Counted from the stretch's first letter, positions 42,386-51,045 are shown. The stretch is 64,000 nucleotides of DNA from Fervidicoccaceae archaeon (GCA_038734945.1 JAVYOA010000009.1:186001-250000), one strand, 5' to 3'. Numbers and translations are program-made. The notes: generated from the sequence alone by a model not told the origin.

Positions 42386-43177
42386 ATGTCAAACTTCAAT
42401 ATAAACGGCACAAGAGTTCTCGTTACAGCTTCGACAAGAGGGATAGGCTTTGGGATTTCAAAGGTACTATTGGAAAATGGAGCTAGAGTTGTTATAAACG
42501 GAAGAACAAAAGAAGGGGTTTCCAAGGCACTTGATAGATTGCCAGAAACACACAGGAGCAGAGCGATTGGAGTAGTAGCTGATATAACAAAGAAGGAAGA
42601 AATCAGTAGGCTCGTTAGAGAAACTGCTCAGAACTTAGATGGACTTGATTCATTAGTTTACGTCACAGGACCTCCAAGGCCGGGATACTTCAGCGATCTA
42701 AGCTATGAAGACTGGGAAGAGGGGATAAAGCTACTTGTTACTTCGGCAATTTTCTTGGCAAGGGAGACTATACCATATCTGAAAAAATCAAGTAATCCCT
42801 CCATGGTATTTTTAAGCAGTATAGCAGTGAAGGAACCCATACCCAACATTGCCCTTTCAAACGTTCTGAGGATAACTGTTCATGGTCTTGTGAAGACCCT
42901 ATCCAGAGAGCTTGCTCAATATGGGATAAGGGTCAATGCTGTCCTTCCAGGTCACATAGAAACGGAAAGATCTATTCAACTTGCAGCCGATAGAGCCAGG
43001 AGAGAGGGAAGAAAAATAGATGAAGTTCTAGCTGAAATGAGCAAGGAAATTCCGCTCGGTAGGCTAGGAAGACCAGAGGAAGTAGGCTATGCAGTAGCAT
43101 TTTTGATAAGCCCCTTTGCCTCCTACATAACAGGTGCCTTCATCCCAGTAGATGGAGGAATTCTGAGATCACTTTAA
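42386..43177 (+). CDS. SDR-family protein lacking the catalytic Tyr/Lys
   Basis: A 263-residue short-chain dehydrogenase/reductase fold protein annotated by similarity to 3-oxoacyl-ACP reductases. The nucleotide-binding motif is TASTRGIGFGIS, with the second-strand INGRT. The Ser position is kept in VFLSSIAVKEP, but the YxxxK active site is replaced by SNVLR (LSNVLRITVHGLVKTLS). This is known for a BKR-like subfamily with the same SNVLR signature. It may reduce a different substrate or act non-catalytically. ATG follows GGTGGG. It is transcribed alone. Confidence 0.85.
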   Translation: MSNFNINGTRVLVTASTRGIGFGISKVLLENGARVVINGRTKEGVSKALDRLPETHRSRAIGVVADITKKEEISRLVRETAQNLDGLDSLVYVTGPPRPGYFSDLSYEDWEEGIKLLVTSAIFLARETIPYLKKSSNPSMVFLSSIAVKEPIPNIALSNVLRITVHGLVKTLSRELAQYGIRVNAVLPGHIETERSIQLAADRARREGRKIDEVLAEMSKEIPLGRLGRPEEVGYAVAFLISPFASYITGAFIPVDGGILRSL

Positions 43178-43411
43178 GTTATTTTTTCCTGTGAGATAGA
43201 TCAAACATAAGTTAATTTTCCTGGCAAAGCGGTTTATTGATCTAATAGAATAAGTTCTCAAAAATTTTTGAAATATTTTTTCACATATTCATTTTATTGC
43301 GAGAACCATTTTTCTTTTAGCTTGAAAATTTAAATTCACTAGCGTTAGAATACTATATGGAGAAAAAAATAATAATATCTATACTGATTGTCCATAAGGA
43401 GGTAAAAATTG

Positions 43412-43699
43412 ATGGTTAGAGACAAAGCAATTGGTATATCATTGCTTGCCATTTCTGCCCTAGTTATAGTTCTTTATGCATACCTTGTATTCCTTACCAC
43501 TTATGACATTTTACTTCTAAAATTGACAGGATTTCTTGCTATTGCTGGAATATTTGGAATTCTCGCTTGGATCGGATATACCCTAGCTACAACTCCACCT
43601 CCAAAGCCAATTGAAGAGATAGAGAAGGAAATAGAGAATGAGCTCAAAAAGCTCGATGAAGAAAGCAAGAAGGAAGAGCAGGAGAAAGGGCAATCATAA
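43412..43699 (+). CDS. Small membrane protein with charged C-terminal tail
   Basis: A 95-residue protein with two hydrophobic segments (ISLLAISALVIVLYAYLVFL and LTGFLAIAGIFGILAWIGYT), a Pro-rich linker (TTPPPKPIEE) and a highly charged helical tail. The ATG is 8 bases after AAGGAGGT; a TTG directly before it is less likely. I do not recognise it, though small two-helix membrane proteins with such tails recur in crenarchaea. A 20-codon frame at 43357-43419 overlaps its start and may be chance. Confidence 0.65.
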   Translation: MVRDKAIGISLLAISALVIVLYAYLVFLTTYDILLLKLTGFLAIAGIFGILAWIGYTLATTPPPKPIEEIEKEIENELKKLDEESKKEEQEKGQS

Positions 43700-43731
43700 A
43701 ATAATTCAGCATGTTCTCTAAAATAAAGAGA

Positions 43732-43843
43732 AGCCGCCGGCGGGGATCGAACCCGCGGCCCCCGGCTTTCTCTGGCGACCTCCTTTCTATTTTACTACTT
43801 CACCGTACGAGGCCGGTGCTCTACCGGGCTGAGCTACGGCGGC
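43732..43843 (-). tRNA. tRNA-Thr (anticodon CGT) with a 38-nt intron
   Basis: Minus-strand tRNA. The acceptor stem GCCGCCG/CGGCGGC has a T discriminator; D arm GCTC/GAGC; anticodon stem CCGGC/GCCGG; T arm GCGGG-TTCGATC-CCCGC. The loop is interrupted after position 37 by 38 bases (43805-43768); removal gives loop CTCGTAA and anticodon CGT. An intron at 37/38 is the canonical archaeal site cut at a bulge-helix-bulge motif. The mature length is 74 nt. CCA is not encoded. Confidence 0.93.
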
Positions 43844-43925
43844 AGACAGATCAATTAATTCCTCTTTTCTCTTAGAGAATCAAAAAAATTATAAAGCTTT
43901 GCTTAGAACAAAGAGCTGGAGCAAG

Positions 43926-44186
43926 ATGATCGAGATGGCTCCCCTGACTGCCTTCATATTAATAAACACAAAAATCGGAAAGGAGGATATAGTCTCTCAG
44001 GAAATAAATGAACTTATTAAGAATTCACATGATCTCAAGGAAGGAAAGGCTTATTCTTTATTTGGAGAATATGACCTAATTGTTGTTATAAGTGCTGAGA
44101 GAATAGAATCAGTAGAGAAGTTCGTCTCAGCTCTGAGAAAGATGGAGAATGTAACTAGAACTACTACGCTTGTTTCAAGCACATAA
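43926..44186 (+). CDS. Stand-alone Lrp/AsnC ligand-binding (RAM) domain protein
   Basis: An 86-residue protein equal to the C-terminal regulatory domain of Lrp/AsnC regulators without the helix-turn-helix: TAFILINTKIGKEDIVSQEI, then AYSLFGEYDLIVVISAERI and a final strand TRTTTLV. Such SARD-type proteins bind amino acids or other small ligands and assemble as dimers or rings, sometimes joining full-length Lrp. A TATA box (TTATAAAG, 43890-43897) lies about 30 bp before the ATG, so the leader is very short. It is transcribed alone next to thiM. Confidence 0.85.
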   Translation: MIEMAPLTAFILINTKIGKEDIVSQEINELIKNSHDLKEGKAYSLFGEYDLIVVISAERIESVEKFVSALRKMENVTRTTTLVSST

Positions 44187-44285
44187 TAAAAATAACTTAG
44201 CACTCAGATTAATCAACGATTTTCAGATATTAATACTAATAATTTATTTATATTATTCTTGATTAATTGATTATAGGTGATTTTA

Positions 44286-45095
44286 ATGAGCTGGGTAGGC
44301 GAATCTCTCGAGAAGCTCAGAGAAAAGAGGCCTCTCGTTCACAACATAACAAATTACGTTGTAATGAATACTACAGCAAATGCGCTTCTAGCAATAGGGG
44401 CTTCTCCCATAATGGCCCATTCTCCGGAGGAGCTCAATGATATAGTTTCCATGGCCGATGCTATAGTTATCAATATTGGAACACTTGATGAAAGATGGAT
44501 CTACTCTATGCTCAAGGCAGCTAGAATAGCTAGCGAGAACAAGAAGCCTGTAATTCTAGATCCAGTTGGAGCAGGTGCCACAAAGCTTAGAACAGAAATA
44601 TCTCTTATGCTGCTAAGCAGCGGAAATATCAGCGTTGTGAAGGGCAACTATGGAGAAATCCTTTCACTTCTCGGAGAAATGGGAAAGACCAAGGGAGTAG
44701 ATTCAGCTGCTTATGTACCTGAAAGAGCAAAGAGCATAGTGAAGGAAGTAGCAGAAAAGTACAATGTTGTTGCTGGAATAACGGGGCCCATAGATTTTGT
44801 AAGTGATGGGAAGGAAGTCTATTCAATACAAAATGAGATAACCAAGGTAAGAAATGTTATCGACAGAGTTACAGGCTTAGGATGCATGGTTTCCGCCATT
44901 ATTGGTGCTTTCCTTGCAGTTGACACTCCTCTGAGAGCAACGATTGGAGGGATGGCAGCATTCAAGGCTGCATCTACTTTGGCAGCCACGGAAACCCAGC
45001 TGCCAGGAAGCTTCCACATAAAGCTATATGATTGGTTATTTAAGATTGACGGAGAATCCATAAATAATACAGTCAAAATAAACAAAATTCTCTAG
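44286..45095 (+). CDS. thiM: Hydroxyethylthiazole kinase
   Basis: A 269-residue ribokinase-like enzyme. It shows the ThiM N-terminus RPLVHNITNYVVMNTTANAL, GASPIMAHSPEE, PVILDPVGAGATKLR and the nucleotide-site segment VTGLGCMVSAIIGAF with the conserved Cys. It phosphorylates 4-methyl-5-(2-hydroxyethyl)thiazole for thiamine salvage. TPP is the cofactor of pyruvate:ferredoxin oxidoreductase encoded at the end of this window. ATG 44286 follows AGGTGA with 6-base spacing. No THI-box riboswitch is visible upstream, and thiD/thiE are not adjacent. Confidence 0.93.
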   Translation: MSWVGESLEKLREKRPLVHNITNYVVMNTTANALLAIGASPIMAHSPEELNDIVSMADAIVINIGTLDERWIYSMLKAARIASENKKPVILDPVGAGATKLRTEISLMLLSSGNISVVKGNYGEILSLLGEMGKTKGVDSAAYVPERAKSIVKEVAEKYNVVAGITGPIDFVSDGKEVYSIQNEITKVRNVIDRVTGLGCMVSAIIGAFLAVDTPLRATIGGMAAFKAASTLAATETQLPGSFHIKLYDWLFKIDGESINNTVKINKIL

Positions 45096-45110
45096 CTTTT
45101 ACCAAACCGA

Positions 45111-45140
45111 AAGCCTCTCCTTTAGGACAGGAGGAAGTCA
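45111..45140 (+). mobile_element. Solo IS200/IS605-type right end (omega-RNA-like hairpin)
   Basis: AAGCCTCTCCTTTAGGACAG followed by GAGGAAGTCA matches the characteristic 3' end hairpin of IS605/tnpB elements and their omega RNAs, in which AAGCC-stem-TTTAGG-stem-GAGG(A/T)(A/G)GTCAG recurs. The stem CCTC-TCC/GGA-GAGG has a 3-nt bulge. No tnpA or tnpB frame is near, so it is either a relic, a PATE-like non-autonomous element, or a stand-alone guide RNA. It lies 15 bp after the thiM stop. Confidence 0.5.
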
Positions 45141-45274
45141 GAAGGATCTTTTCCCCAGATATGAAAATTTCAAAAATCCTATTATCATGAAATCAAAGAA
45201 TTTAATCCTAATACCTTCCAAGCTGCGAGAAAGATTTTCTTTATATATGAAAAAAGGCTGAAAAATCATTAAGG

Positions 45275-45580
45275 ATGATTAATTTGCCAGAGCTAATAAG
45301 AATAGAGGGAGTCTCGGTCAAACCTCTGCCAGGTAAGCCTGGAAGCTATACAGTAAGAGTTTTTATAAAGAATGTTGGCGATGAAATCTCAGAAATAAAT
45401 AGTGTGTACGTTTTCAATATATATGGAAACGTTTATTGCGCGGACATTTTTCAACTAAAGCTCTCACCGGGAGAAGTTAACTCAATTACGCTAGAATGCG
45501 AGCTGGAGAAGATGGCTCAATATTTTGTGAAAGCTTCTACTAAGAAAGGCTACGAATCTCTCTATTCAATATCTCTTTGA
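45275..45580 (+). CDS. Small beta-rich protein, CARDB-like fold
   Basis: A 101-residue protein of mainly beta character: a signal-less Ig/CARDB-like domain with SYTVRVFIKNVGDE, NSVYVFNIYG and LSPGEVNSITLECEL. CARDB-type domains mediate adhesion or protein contacts. There is no membrane segment. A TATA box (CTTTATATATGA near 45238-45250) lies about 27 bp upstream of the ATG, suggesting a leaderless transcript. An in-frame TTG follows 9 bases later. The true role is unknown, and the fold assignment is by pattern only. Confidence 0.6.
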   Translation: MINLPELIRIEGVSVKPLPGKPGSYTVRVFIKNVGDEISEINSVYVFNIYGNVYCADIFQLKLSPGEVNSITLECELEKMAQYFVKASTKKGYESLYSISL

Positions 45581-45699
45581 AATAAAAGAGAACTCATATT
45601 AATATATCGCTTTATTTCAGATCATCTGATAAGTAAAAATAAAGATATTGAAGGTTTTAATAGGCTAGTTTGAGAAAAAATTAGGGAGTGATCATTAAA

Positions 45700-46956
45700 A
45701 TGAAAATTTACCTAATACAACATGCTATTGGAACATTTGCTGTCAAAGAGGACGGCTCTCTTGCTGATTATGAGCATGAGGCAAAGGACATCGATGAAAA
45801 CGTAGAACAGCTCCTCAAATACGAAGCAGGACAGCCAACGAGCAGCATGATCAGGCTCATTGAGCGAATGAATAGGAGCGATGAGATACTTGTAGAGATA
45901 GAGGGAATTGCTAGGGCACTTAGCACGAGCTATCAGGGTCTTCAGATATATGTAAGGCCGCATGAGGAGATTTTCAGAAAATTCAGACAAAGCATTGAAG
46001 AAATAGCCGTTCAAACAGGATACTTTAAAACGAAGGAAGAATATAGAAGCTTCATGCACCTTCTATCAATGGAGTATACTAGGAGGAAGCTTAGAAAGGC
46101 TGCACAGAAAAGAGATCAACTAGCAGCACAGGCGATAAGAGCAATTGATGATTTGGATAAGACTTACAATCTATACGTCATCAGGTTGAGAGAGTGGTAC
46201 AGCGTTCATTTCCCTGAGCTCGATAGTCTAATTCCAAATCATGAGCAATACGTGAAGCTAGTCATGGAGCTAGGTCACAGGGAGAACTTCACGGGCGAGA
46301 ACCTTTTAAGATTGGGCATATCGCAGGACAAGGTTGAAAAAATAGAGAGTGCAGCAAAAGAAAGCATTGGAGCTGATCTCAGTGACTTTGACATAAAACC
46401 AGTTCAAACGCTAGCTAGAATGGCTTGGGATATATATACGCTGAGGCAAGAGCTTGCCGATTACATAGATGGAGTTATGAAGGAAGTTGCTCCAAATATA
46501 ACTGCTTTGGTAGGAAGCCTCCTAGGAGCCAGACTTATAAGTTTAGCAGGAAGCCTTGAATCCCTAGCCAGGCTTCCAGCTAGCACCATACAGGTTCTAG
46601 GGGCAGAGAAGGCGCTTTTCAGATCGCTGAAAACGGGAACAAAACCGCCTAAGCACGGAATCATTTTCCAATATCCTGAAATCCACAAGGCGCCAAGGTG
46701 GCAGAGAGGTAAAATGGCTAGAACTCTAGCAGCTAAGCTAGCAATAGCAGCCAAGGTCGATGCGTTCACAGGAAGATGGATCGGAGATAAGCTTGTTGAA
46801 GATCTCACGCGGAGAATAGAGGAGATAAAAAAGCTCTACGCTAAACCCCCACTCAGAGCAGCAGCCCCCCAAAAGGAAGCAGTCAGGCCTCATAGGAAGG
46901 AGGAAAGGAGAGGAAAAGGAGGAAAGGAAAGGAAAAAGAAATTTGGAGGTAGATGA
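45700..46956 (+). CDS. nop5: Nop5 (Nop56/58-like), C/D box sRNP core protein
   Basis: A 418-residue archaeal Nop5. The N-terminal domain binds fibrillarin; residues ~110-250 form the coiled coil; the Nop domain has ITALVGSLLGARLISLAGSL, LARLPASTIQVLGAEKALF and HGIIFQYPEIHKAPRWQRGK, the L7Ae/RNA-binding signature. The C-terminal tail is Lys/Arg-rich. It bridges L7Ae-bound C/D sRNA and fibrillarin in the 2'-O-methylation complex. ATG 45700 follows GGAGTGAT with 8-base spacing; GTG 45688 is the longer option. It is directly followed by the fibrillarin gene, and C/D sRNA genes occur elsewhere in this window. Confidence 0.94.
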   Translation: MKIYLIQHAIGTFAVKEDGSLADYEHEAKDIDENVEQLLKYEAGQPTSSMIRLIERMNRSDEILVEIEGIARALSTSYQGLQIYVRPHEEIFRKFRQSIEEIAVQTGYFKTKEEYRSFMHLLSMEYTRRKLRKAAQKRDQLAAQAIRAIDDLDKTYNLYVIRLREWYSVHFPELDSLIPNHEQYVKLVMELGHRENFTGENLLRLGISQDKVEKIESAAKESIGADLSDFDIKPVQTLARMAWDIYTLRQELADYIDGVMKEVAPNITALVGSLLGARLISLAGSLESLARLPASTIQVLGAEKALFRSLKTGTKPPKHGIIFQYPEIHKAPRWQRGKMARTLAAKLAIAAKVDAFTGRWIGDKLVEDLTRRIEEIKKLYAKPPLRAAAPQKEAVRPHRKEERRGKGGKERKKKFGGR

Positions 46957-46958
46957 AA

Positions 46959-47663
46959 ATGAGCGAACCAGTAAAAATTAGAGAGCTCGAGATCAATAGG
47001 AGAATATATGAAATAGAGTTCGACGATGGCTCGAGAAAGCTATCAACGATGAACCTTGTTCCTGGAAAAAGGGTCTATGGCGAAAGACTCTATAGGATAG
47101 CGGGTGTAGAGTACAGGGAGTGGATCCCATATAGAAGCAAGCTAGCAGGGGCAATATTGAAAGGTCTCTCAGCCGTTCCAATAGAAGAAGGCAGCAAGGT
47201 TCTCTACTTGGGAGCTGCTGCAGGAACGACACCGAGCCATGTTAGCGATATAGTTGGAAACAACGGGATAGTGTATTCTGTCGAATTTGCCCCAAGAGTA
47301 ATGAGAGAGTTTCTTCTTGTGGCGAAGGATCGAAGGAATCTAGTGCCAATCCTAGCAGATGCTAGATTACCCTCAACTTACTCTCACATCGTTGATCTAT
47401 GTGATGTCATTTACGCTGATGTGGCTCAACCAGAACAGGCATCTCTTGTCATAGAGAATGCCAAATGGTTCTTGAAGGATGGAGGGCACGTTTTCCTTGC
47501 TATAAAAGCGAGGAGCATTGATGTCACGAAGGAACCTACAGAAGTGTTTAAGCGTGAGATATCCACTCTTGAAAAGGGAGGATTTGAGACGATAAGCGTC
47601 GTTCATCTAGACCCATATGATAAGGATCACGCTATGGTTCTCGCTAAATACAAGGGAAAGTAG
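46959..47663 (+). CDS. flpA: Fibrillarin, rRNA/tRNA 2'-O-methyltransferase
   Basis: A 234-residue archaeal fibrillarin. Signature motifs are the SAM-binding VLYLGAAAGTTPSHVSDIVG near residue 75, VYSVEFAPRVMRE, ILADARLPSTYSHIVDLCD and VIYADVAQPEQA, then HVFLAIKARSID. It uses S-adenosylmethionine to methylate ribose 2'-OH groups chosen by C/D sRNAs. ATG 46959 is chosen over ATG 46953 because GGAGGT ends 8 bases before it. It is coupled to nop5, overlapping or abutting its stop. Confidence 0.95.
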   Translation: MSEPVKIRELEINRRIYEIEFDDGSRKLSTMNLVPGKRVYGERLYRIAGVEYREWIPYRSKLAGAILKGLSAVPIEEGSKVLYLGAAAGTTPSHVSDIVGNNGIVYSVEFAPRVMREFLLVAKDRRNLVPILADARLPSTYSHIVDLCDVIYADVAQPEQASLVIENAKWFLKDGGHVFLAIKARSIDVTKEPTEVFKREISTLEKGGFETISVVHLDPYDKDHAMVLAKYKGK

Positions 47664-47678
47664 GTGCAGGATCTGTAG

Positions 47679-48107
47679 ATGGAAGGAATACATGACAGCA
47701 ATGCAATAGCTAAAATAGAAATGAAAGTATTGGAGGATCTGAAAAGGATAAATGATGATGTTGTTGAGTACATAACATTAGAAAATGCTAATAATAAGGA
47801 CATGGAAATAGCATTGAAGTCTGGGGAAAAAATAATACTCAGATGCGAAGACATTGAAAAACTGAAGAGAAAAATACCAGGTCATCTCAGGTCCAAATTG
47901 AAGCTTCCAATTGAGATAAATATAATAATCAGCGAAGAGCAGATCATGTATAGAATTAATGGAGATCTATGGCAGATTAGGATGGTGAATTACATAAGGA
48001 ACGAGAAGCTAATGTGGAAACCATCCGAAGAAATCAATGCGGAATATCTCTCAGACCTTATCACTAACTATCCCTCGCTGATCAGGTTAAAGCTGGTGAT
48101 GAGGTGA
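47679..48107 (+). CDS. UPF0216 (DUF61) family protein
   Basis: A 142-residue protein. The segment LKRINDDVVEYITLENAN, then KSGEKIILRCEDIEKLKRKI and HLRSKLKLPIEINIIIS, follows the UPF0216/DUF61 pattern of an archaeal family of unknown function; the match is by eye. It is 15 bp downstream of fibrillarin and overlaps the next gene region by a few bases, so it belongs to the nop5-flpA operon. An RNA-related role is plausible from this context only. Confidence 0.6.
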   Translation: MEGIHDSNAIAKIEMKVLEDLKRINDDVVEYITLENANNKDMEIALKSGEKIILRCEDIEKLKRKIPGHLRSKLKLPIEINIIISEEQIMYRINGDLWQIRMVNYIRNEKLMWKPSEEINAEYLSDLITNYPSLIRLKLVMR

Positions 48108-48112
48108 TAAAA

Positions 48113-49078
48113 ATGAAGCTGAGCGAAGAAATATCTGCTAGACTACTCAGAGATATCTTCGAGGAAGTTCATAATGAGCTGAAAAAGTCAAATTTTAGAT
48201 ATGTAAAGATCGAAAGGCCCGAGAGATCGGATAAAAGGAGCATCGACATAATAGCATGGTCTCAGAACGATAACAAAAAGAGGATACACCTAAAAATAAC
48301 TGTGGATAGTGCTCAGATCAGCGGGGATGAGTTGAGAGATCTCAAGGCAATGAGCAGAGCCTCGAGCTCTAAGCCTCTTATCATAGGAGAGTTTGAGAGG
48401 AAAATCGATCTGCATGATGAAGTAATATACATGAAAGACGATGTTCCAGTGATAAATCCAACAACTCTCAGCAGGTTACTGGAAAAATCAAAAGATTTGT
48501 ACATAATATCAAGGAGAGGCGAATTCGTAGTGAAGATAAAGGGAGAAAAGCTTAGGAAGAAGAGAGAAGAATTGGGTTACAGCCTGGGTGAAGTCGCAGA
48601 AAGATTGGGAGTTTCCAGAAAAGCAATATACGAGTACGAGAGGAATACGTTTGGAGTTAGAATTGATTATGCGGAAGATCTTCTTGATATGTTTGGTGAG
48701 GACATAGCAGAGCCATTCGACATATTCTCACATGAGCCCAAAATTGTTCCATCTCAGGAGAAAGTGGAGAGCAGAGTTGAAAGGGAAATAGCTGAAGTTT
48801 TGAGAAGCTTGGGAGCAGATATCTATAGTACTAAGAAAACATTTTTTGATTTAGCGGCAAAGGTTGGAAGCAAGGGACTCTTGATAGGCTATGAGAGAGC
48901 CTCATCTCCACTTAGCATAAGAGAAAAAGCAGAGGAGCTTGCCAAAATCAGCGAGTTTGATGATATAATGGGGATCATTGTCCTTAGAGAGGGAAGCGAG
49001 AAAATGAGGGAGCTGAGCGAAGGAGAAGTGAAATATGTTGAGGAGAGAAGAATTGGGAGTATAAAGGAACTCATATGA
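48113..49078 (+). CDS. Archaeal XRE-type HTH regulator (COG1395-like)
   Basis: A 321-residue protein. The N-terminal ~130 residues resemble a nuclease-like or Holliday-junction-like alpha/beta domain (IDIIAWSQNDNKKRIHLKIT, VIYMKDDVPVINPTTL). An XRE helix-turn-helix follows at about 148-205 (LRKKREELGYSLGEVAERLG, SRKAIYEYER). A C-terminal alpha/beta domain completes the fold. This order is that of the COG1395 putative archaeal regulators. ATG 48113 follows GAGGTGAT with 5-base spacing. It is the last gene of the nop5 operon; its targets are unknown. Confidence 0.8.
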   Translation: MKLSEEISARLLRDIFEEVHNELKKSNFRYVKIERPERSDKRSIDIIAWSQNDNKKRIHLKITVDSAQISGDELRDLKAMSRASSSKPLIIGEFERKIDLHDEVIYMKDDVPVINPTTLSRLLEKSKDLYIISRRGEFVVKIKGEKLRKKREELGYSLGEVAERLGVSRKAIYEYERNTFGVRIDYAEDLLDMFGEDIAEPFDIFSHEPKIVPSQEKVESRVEREIAEVLRSLGADIYSTKKTFFDLAAKVGSKGLLIGYERASSPLSIREKAEELAKISEFDDIMGIIVLREGSEKMRELSEGEVKYVEERRIGSIKELI

Positions 49079-49183
49079 AGAATGTGAATTTCAGGCTCTA
49101 GTTCTCTCTCATTTATATACTAAATCCTCAATTCAAGTGAGGAAAAGTCTAAGGAGCAGTCATTTCATTCTACGGTGATTAAA

Positions 49184-49738
49184 TTGGTTGTGAAAATATT
49201 CATCACAGGTCCTCCTCGCTCTGGAAAGACTACGCTAATAAGAAGACTTCTCTCATTCATGAATGAGCACAATATATCATATTCTGGATTTTTCACTCCA
49301 GAAATTAGAAAGAATGGCTTCAGAGCAGGTTTCCAGCTCGTCTTCCTTCCATCTTGGAGAACAGTAGAGCTGGCTTCAATAGAGAAAAAACCTGGATATG
49401 AAATGAGGCATGGAAAGTATTGGCTAAATCCAGCAGCTGGAGGAGAAATTTTATCTGCTCTGAGCTCCGCTATTGAGAGTAGCAGCGTCCAGGTCATTGT
49501 CATAGATGAAATAGGCCCTATGGAGCTTGTATATCACAAAGCAGAAGAAGCCTTTTTGGAGGCAATTATTTCAGATAAGAATCTTCTTTCCACATTTCAC
49601 ATTTCATTGAAATTTCGCAGTCCAAGACTATATGCAGAAATAAAAGAAAAGGGAAATATAATAAACCTCGGCGAGATGGAAGCAGAGAAGGCATATTCAG
49701 TTGCCTCAACCCAGCTTAGTTCATTAGGGAGGCAATGA
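49184..49738 (+). CDS. THEP1-family nucleoside-triphosphatase
   Basis: A 184-residue P-loop NTPase. Walker A is FITGPPRSGKTTLI near residue 6, Walker B is VIVIDEIGPMEL near 110, and GFFTPEIRKNGFRAGFQLV is the conserved THEP1 segment. Homologues hydrolyse several NTPs; the human relative is the cancer-related NTPase NTPCR. The biological role in archaea is unknown. TTG 49184 follows GGTGA with about 6-base spacing; GTG 49175 and 49190 are in frame too. It overlaps the start of trm1 by 4 bp, so the two are coupled. Confidence 0.85.
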   Translation: MVVKIFITGPPRSGKTTLIRRLLSFMNEHNISYSGFFTPEIRKNGFRAGFQLVFLPSWRTVELASIEKKPGYEMRHGKYWLNPAAGGEILSALSSAIESSSVQVIVIDEIGPMELVYHKAEEAFLEAIISDKNLLSTFHISLKFRSPRLYAEIKEKGNIINLGEMEAEKAYSVASTQLSSLGRQ

Positions 49739-50964
49739 GAGCATTTGTAAGAACATCTTCAGCTCAAACTCAAAAAGGGGAAAATGAATTGATGGAGAAA
49801 ATAGCGAGGGAGGGAAAAGCGCTATTTTTCATTCCAATTTCTCCCTCATTCATGAGACGGGATGGAAAAATAGAACCTTCTTGGATGCCTTTCTTCTACA
49901 ATCCATATTCTGTGCTTAATAGAGATCTGACAGTTCTAGCAATTAGGGCCTACCGCAGGAAAGAGGGAAGAATAAGGACTTTTGTTGAACCTCTTTCAGG
50001 TATTTGTGTGAGATCTATCAGAGTTCTTCTGGAAGCATCTGAAGAAGAAACAATGGCCTACGCTTCAGACATAAACCCACTAGCAATCGAACAGTGCAGA
50101 AGAAATGCAGAGCTAAATCATCTTCGAACTAGGATGTTTGCAGAGAGAAACGATGCTAGACTCTTCCTACTTTCACTTGATAGCAACGGCGTTCCAGTTG
50201 ACTCCATTGACATAGATCCCTATGGAAGTCCAATATACTATTTTGAATCTGCTCTTAAGGCCATTGGAAAAAAGGGAATAGTGAGCGTAACTGCTACAGA
50301 TCTAGGCGCTTTAACAGGAAGGTACAAAGATGTAGCTCTCCGAAGATATGGTTCCAATCTAACAAGAACACAGTTTTCAAGAGAAGTAGGAACTAGAGTT
50401 CTCATAGGATCCTTTGTTCGCACATCTTCATATTTGGATAGAGCAGCTCACCCTCTTTTCTCTTTTTACCATGAGCACTTCCTCAAAGTGCTATTTCTTG
50501 TTAGAAGGGAGAGAAATGGAGCTACAAGAGCAATGGAGAAACTGGGCTACTTATGCATAAATGAGGAAGGGGGCATCTCTTCAATCATCAACTTGAACGA
50601 TTTTGGAACAGATGAGTGCAAAAAAGCAATAGGGCCTCTCTGGATAGATAACATTTGGAATGAAGAATTTACTGAGCAAATGAAGAATGAGCTGAAGGAC
50701 TCACAATATCTTTCTAGTGAATTGAAGAGAACCCTCTCTTTGATAGAAAGAGAAATCAAAGTAAATTCCATCGGCTACTATAGAATCGATGAAGTGTGCT
50801 CAGCGATGAGAAAAAACATTCCCCCCTTCTCAGTCTTGATAAACGAACTGGAGAAAATGGGATACAGGGCTTCACGAACACATTTTGATAAAAGGGGAAT
50901 TAGAACAAATGCTCCACTAGAAGACCTGAAAAGGGCAATTGAAGAAGCTTCAAGCAGATTATAA
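49735..50964 (+). CDS. trm1: tRNA (guanine26-N2)-dimethyltransferase
   Basis: A 409-residue Trm1. The N-terminal AFFIPISPSF-like start leads to a class I methyltransferase domain with FVEPLSGICVRSIRVLLEAS and AYASDINPLAIEQCRRNAEL; the catalytic motif is SIDIDPYGSPIYYFESAL, followed by VTATDLGALTGRY. The C-terminal domain has the conserved RTSSYLDRAAHPLFSFYHEH. It makes N2,N2-dimethylguanosine at position 26 of tRNAs. The ATG overlaps the NTPase stop as ATGA. It ends 145 bp before the convergent gatE. Confidence 0.93.
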   Translation: MRAFVRTSSAQTQKGENELMEKIAREGKALFFIPISPSFMRRDGKIEPSWMPFFYNPYSVLNRDLTVLAIRAYRRKEGRIRTFVEPLSGICVRSIRVLLEASEEETMAYASDINPLAIEQCRRNAELNHLRTRMFAERNDARLFLLSLDSNGVPVDSIDIDPYGSPIYYFESALKAIGKKGIVSVTATDLGALTGRYKDVALRRYGSNLTRTQFSREVGTRVLIGSFVRTSSYLDRAAHPLFSFYHEHFLKVLFLVRRERNGATRAMEKLGYLCINEEGGISSIINLNDFGTDECKKAIGPLWIDNIWNEEFTEQMKNELKDSQYLSSELKRTLSLIEREIKVNSIGYYRIDEVCSAMRKNIPPFSVLINELEKMGYRASRTHFDKRGIRTNAPLEDLKRAIEEASSRL

Positions 50965-51045
50965 TGATATAGGGCAAAATCTTGAAAAAAATTCGAAGCA
51001 GAAATTTGACAAAAAGTTTTTTCTGCATTGAGAGAAAATAACATT

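Noticed and set aside
44187-44285. TPP riboswitch before thiM
   Set aside because: The spacer is AT-rich and lacks the conserved CUGAGA and ACCUGA elements of the THI box.
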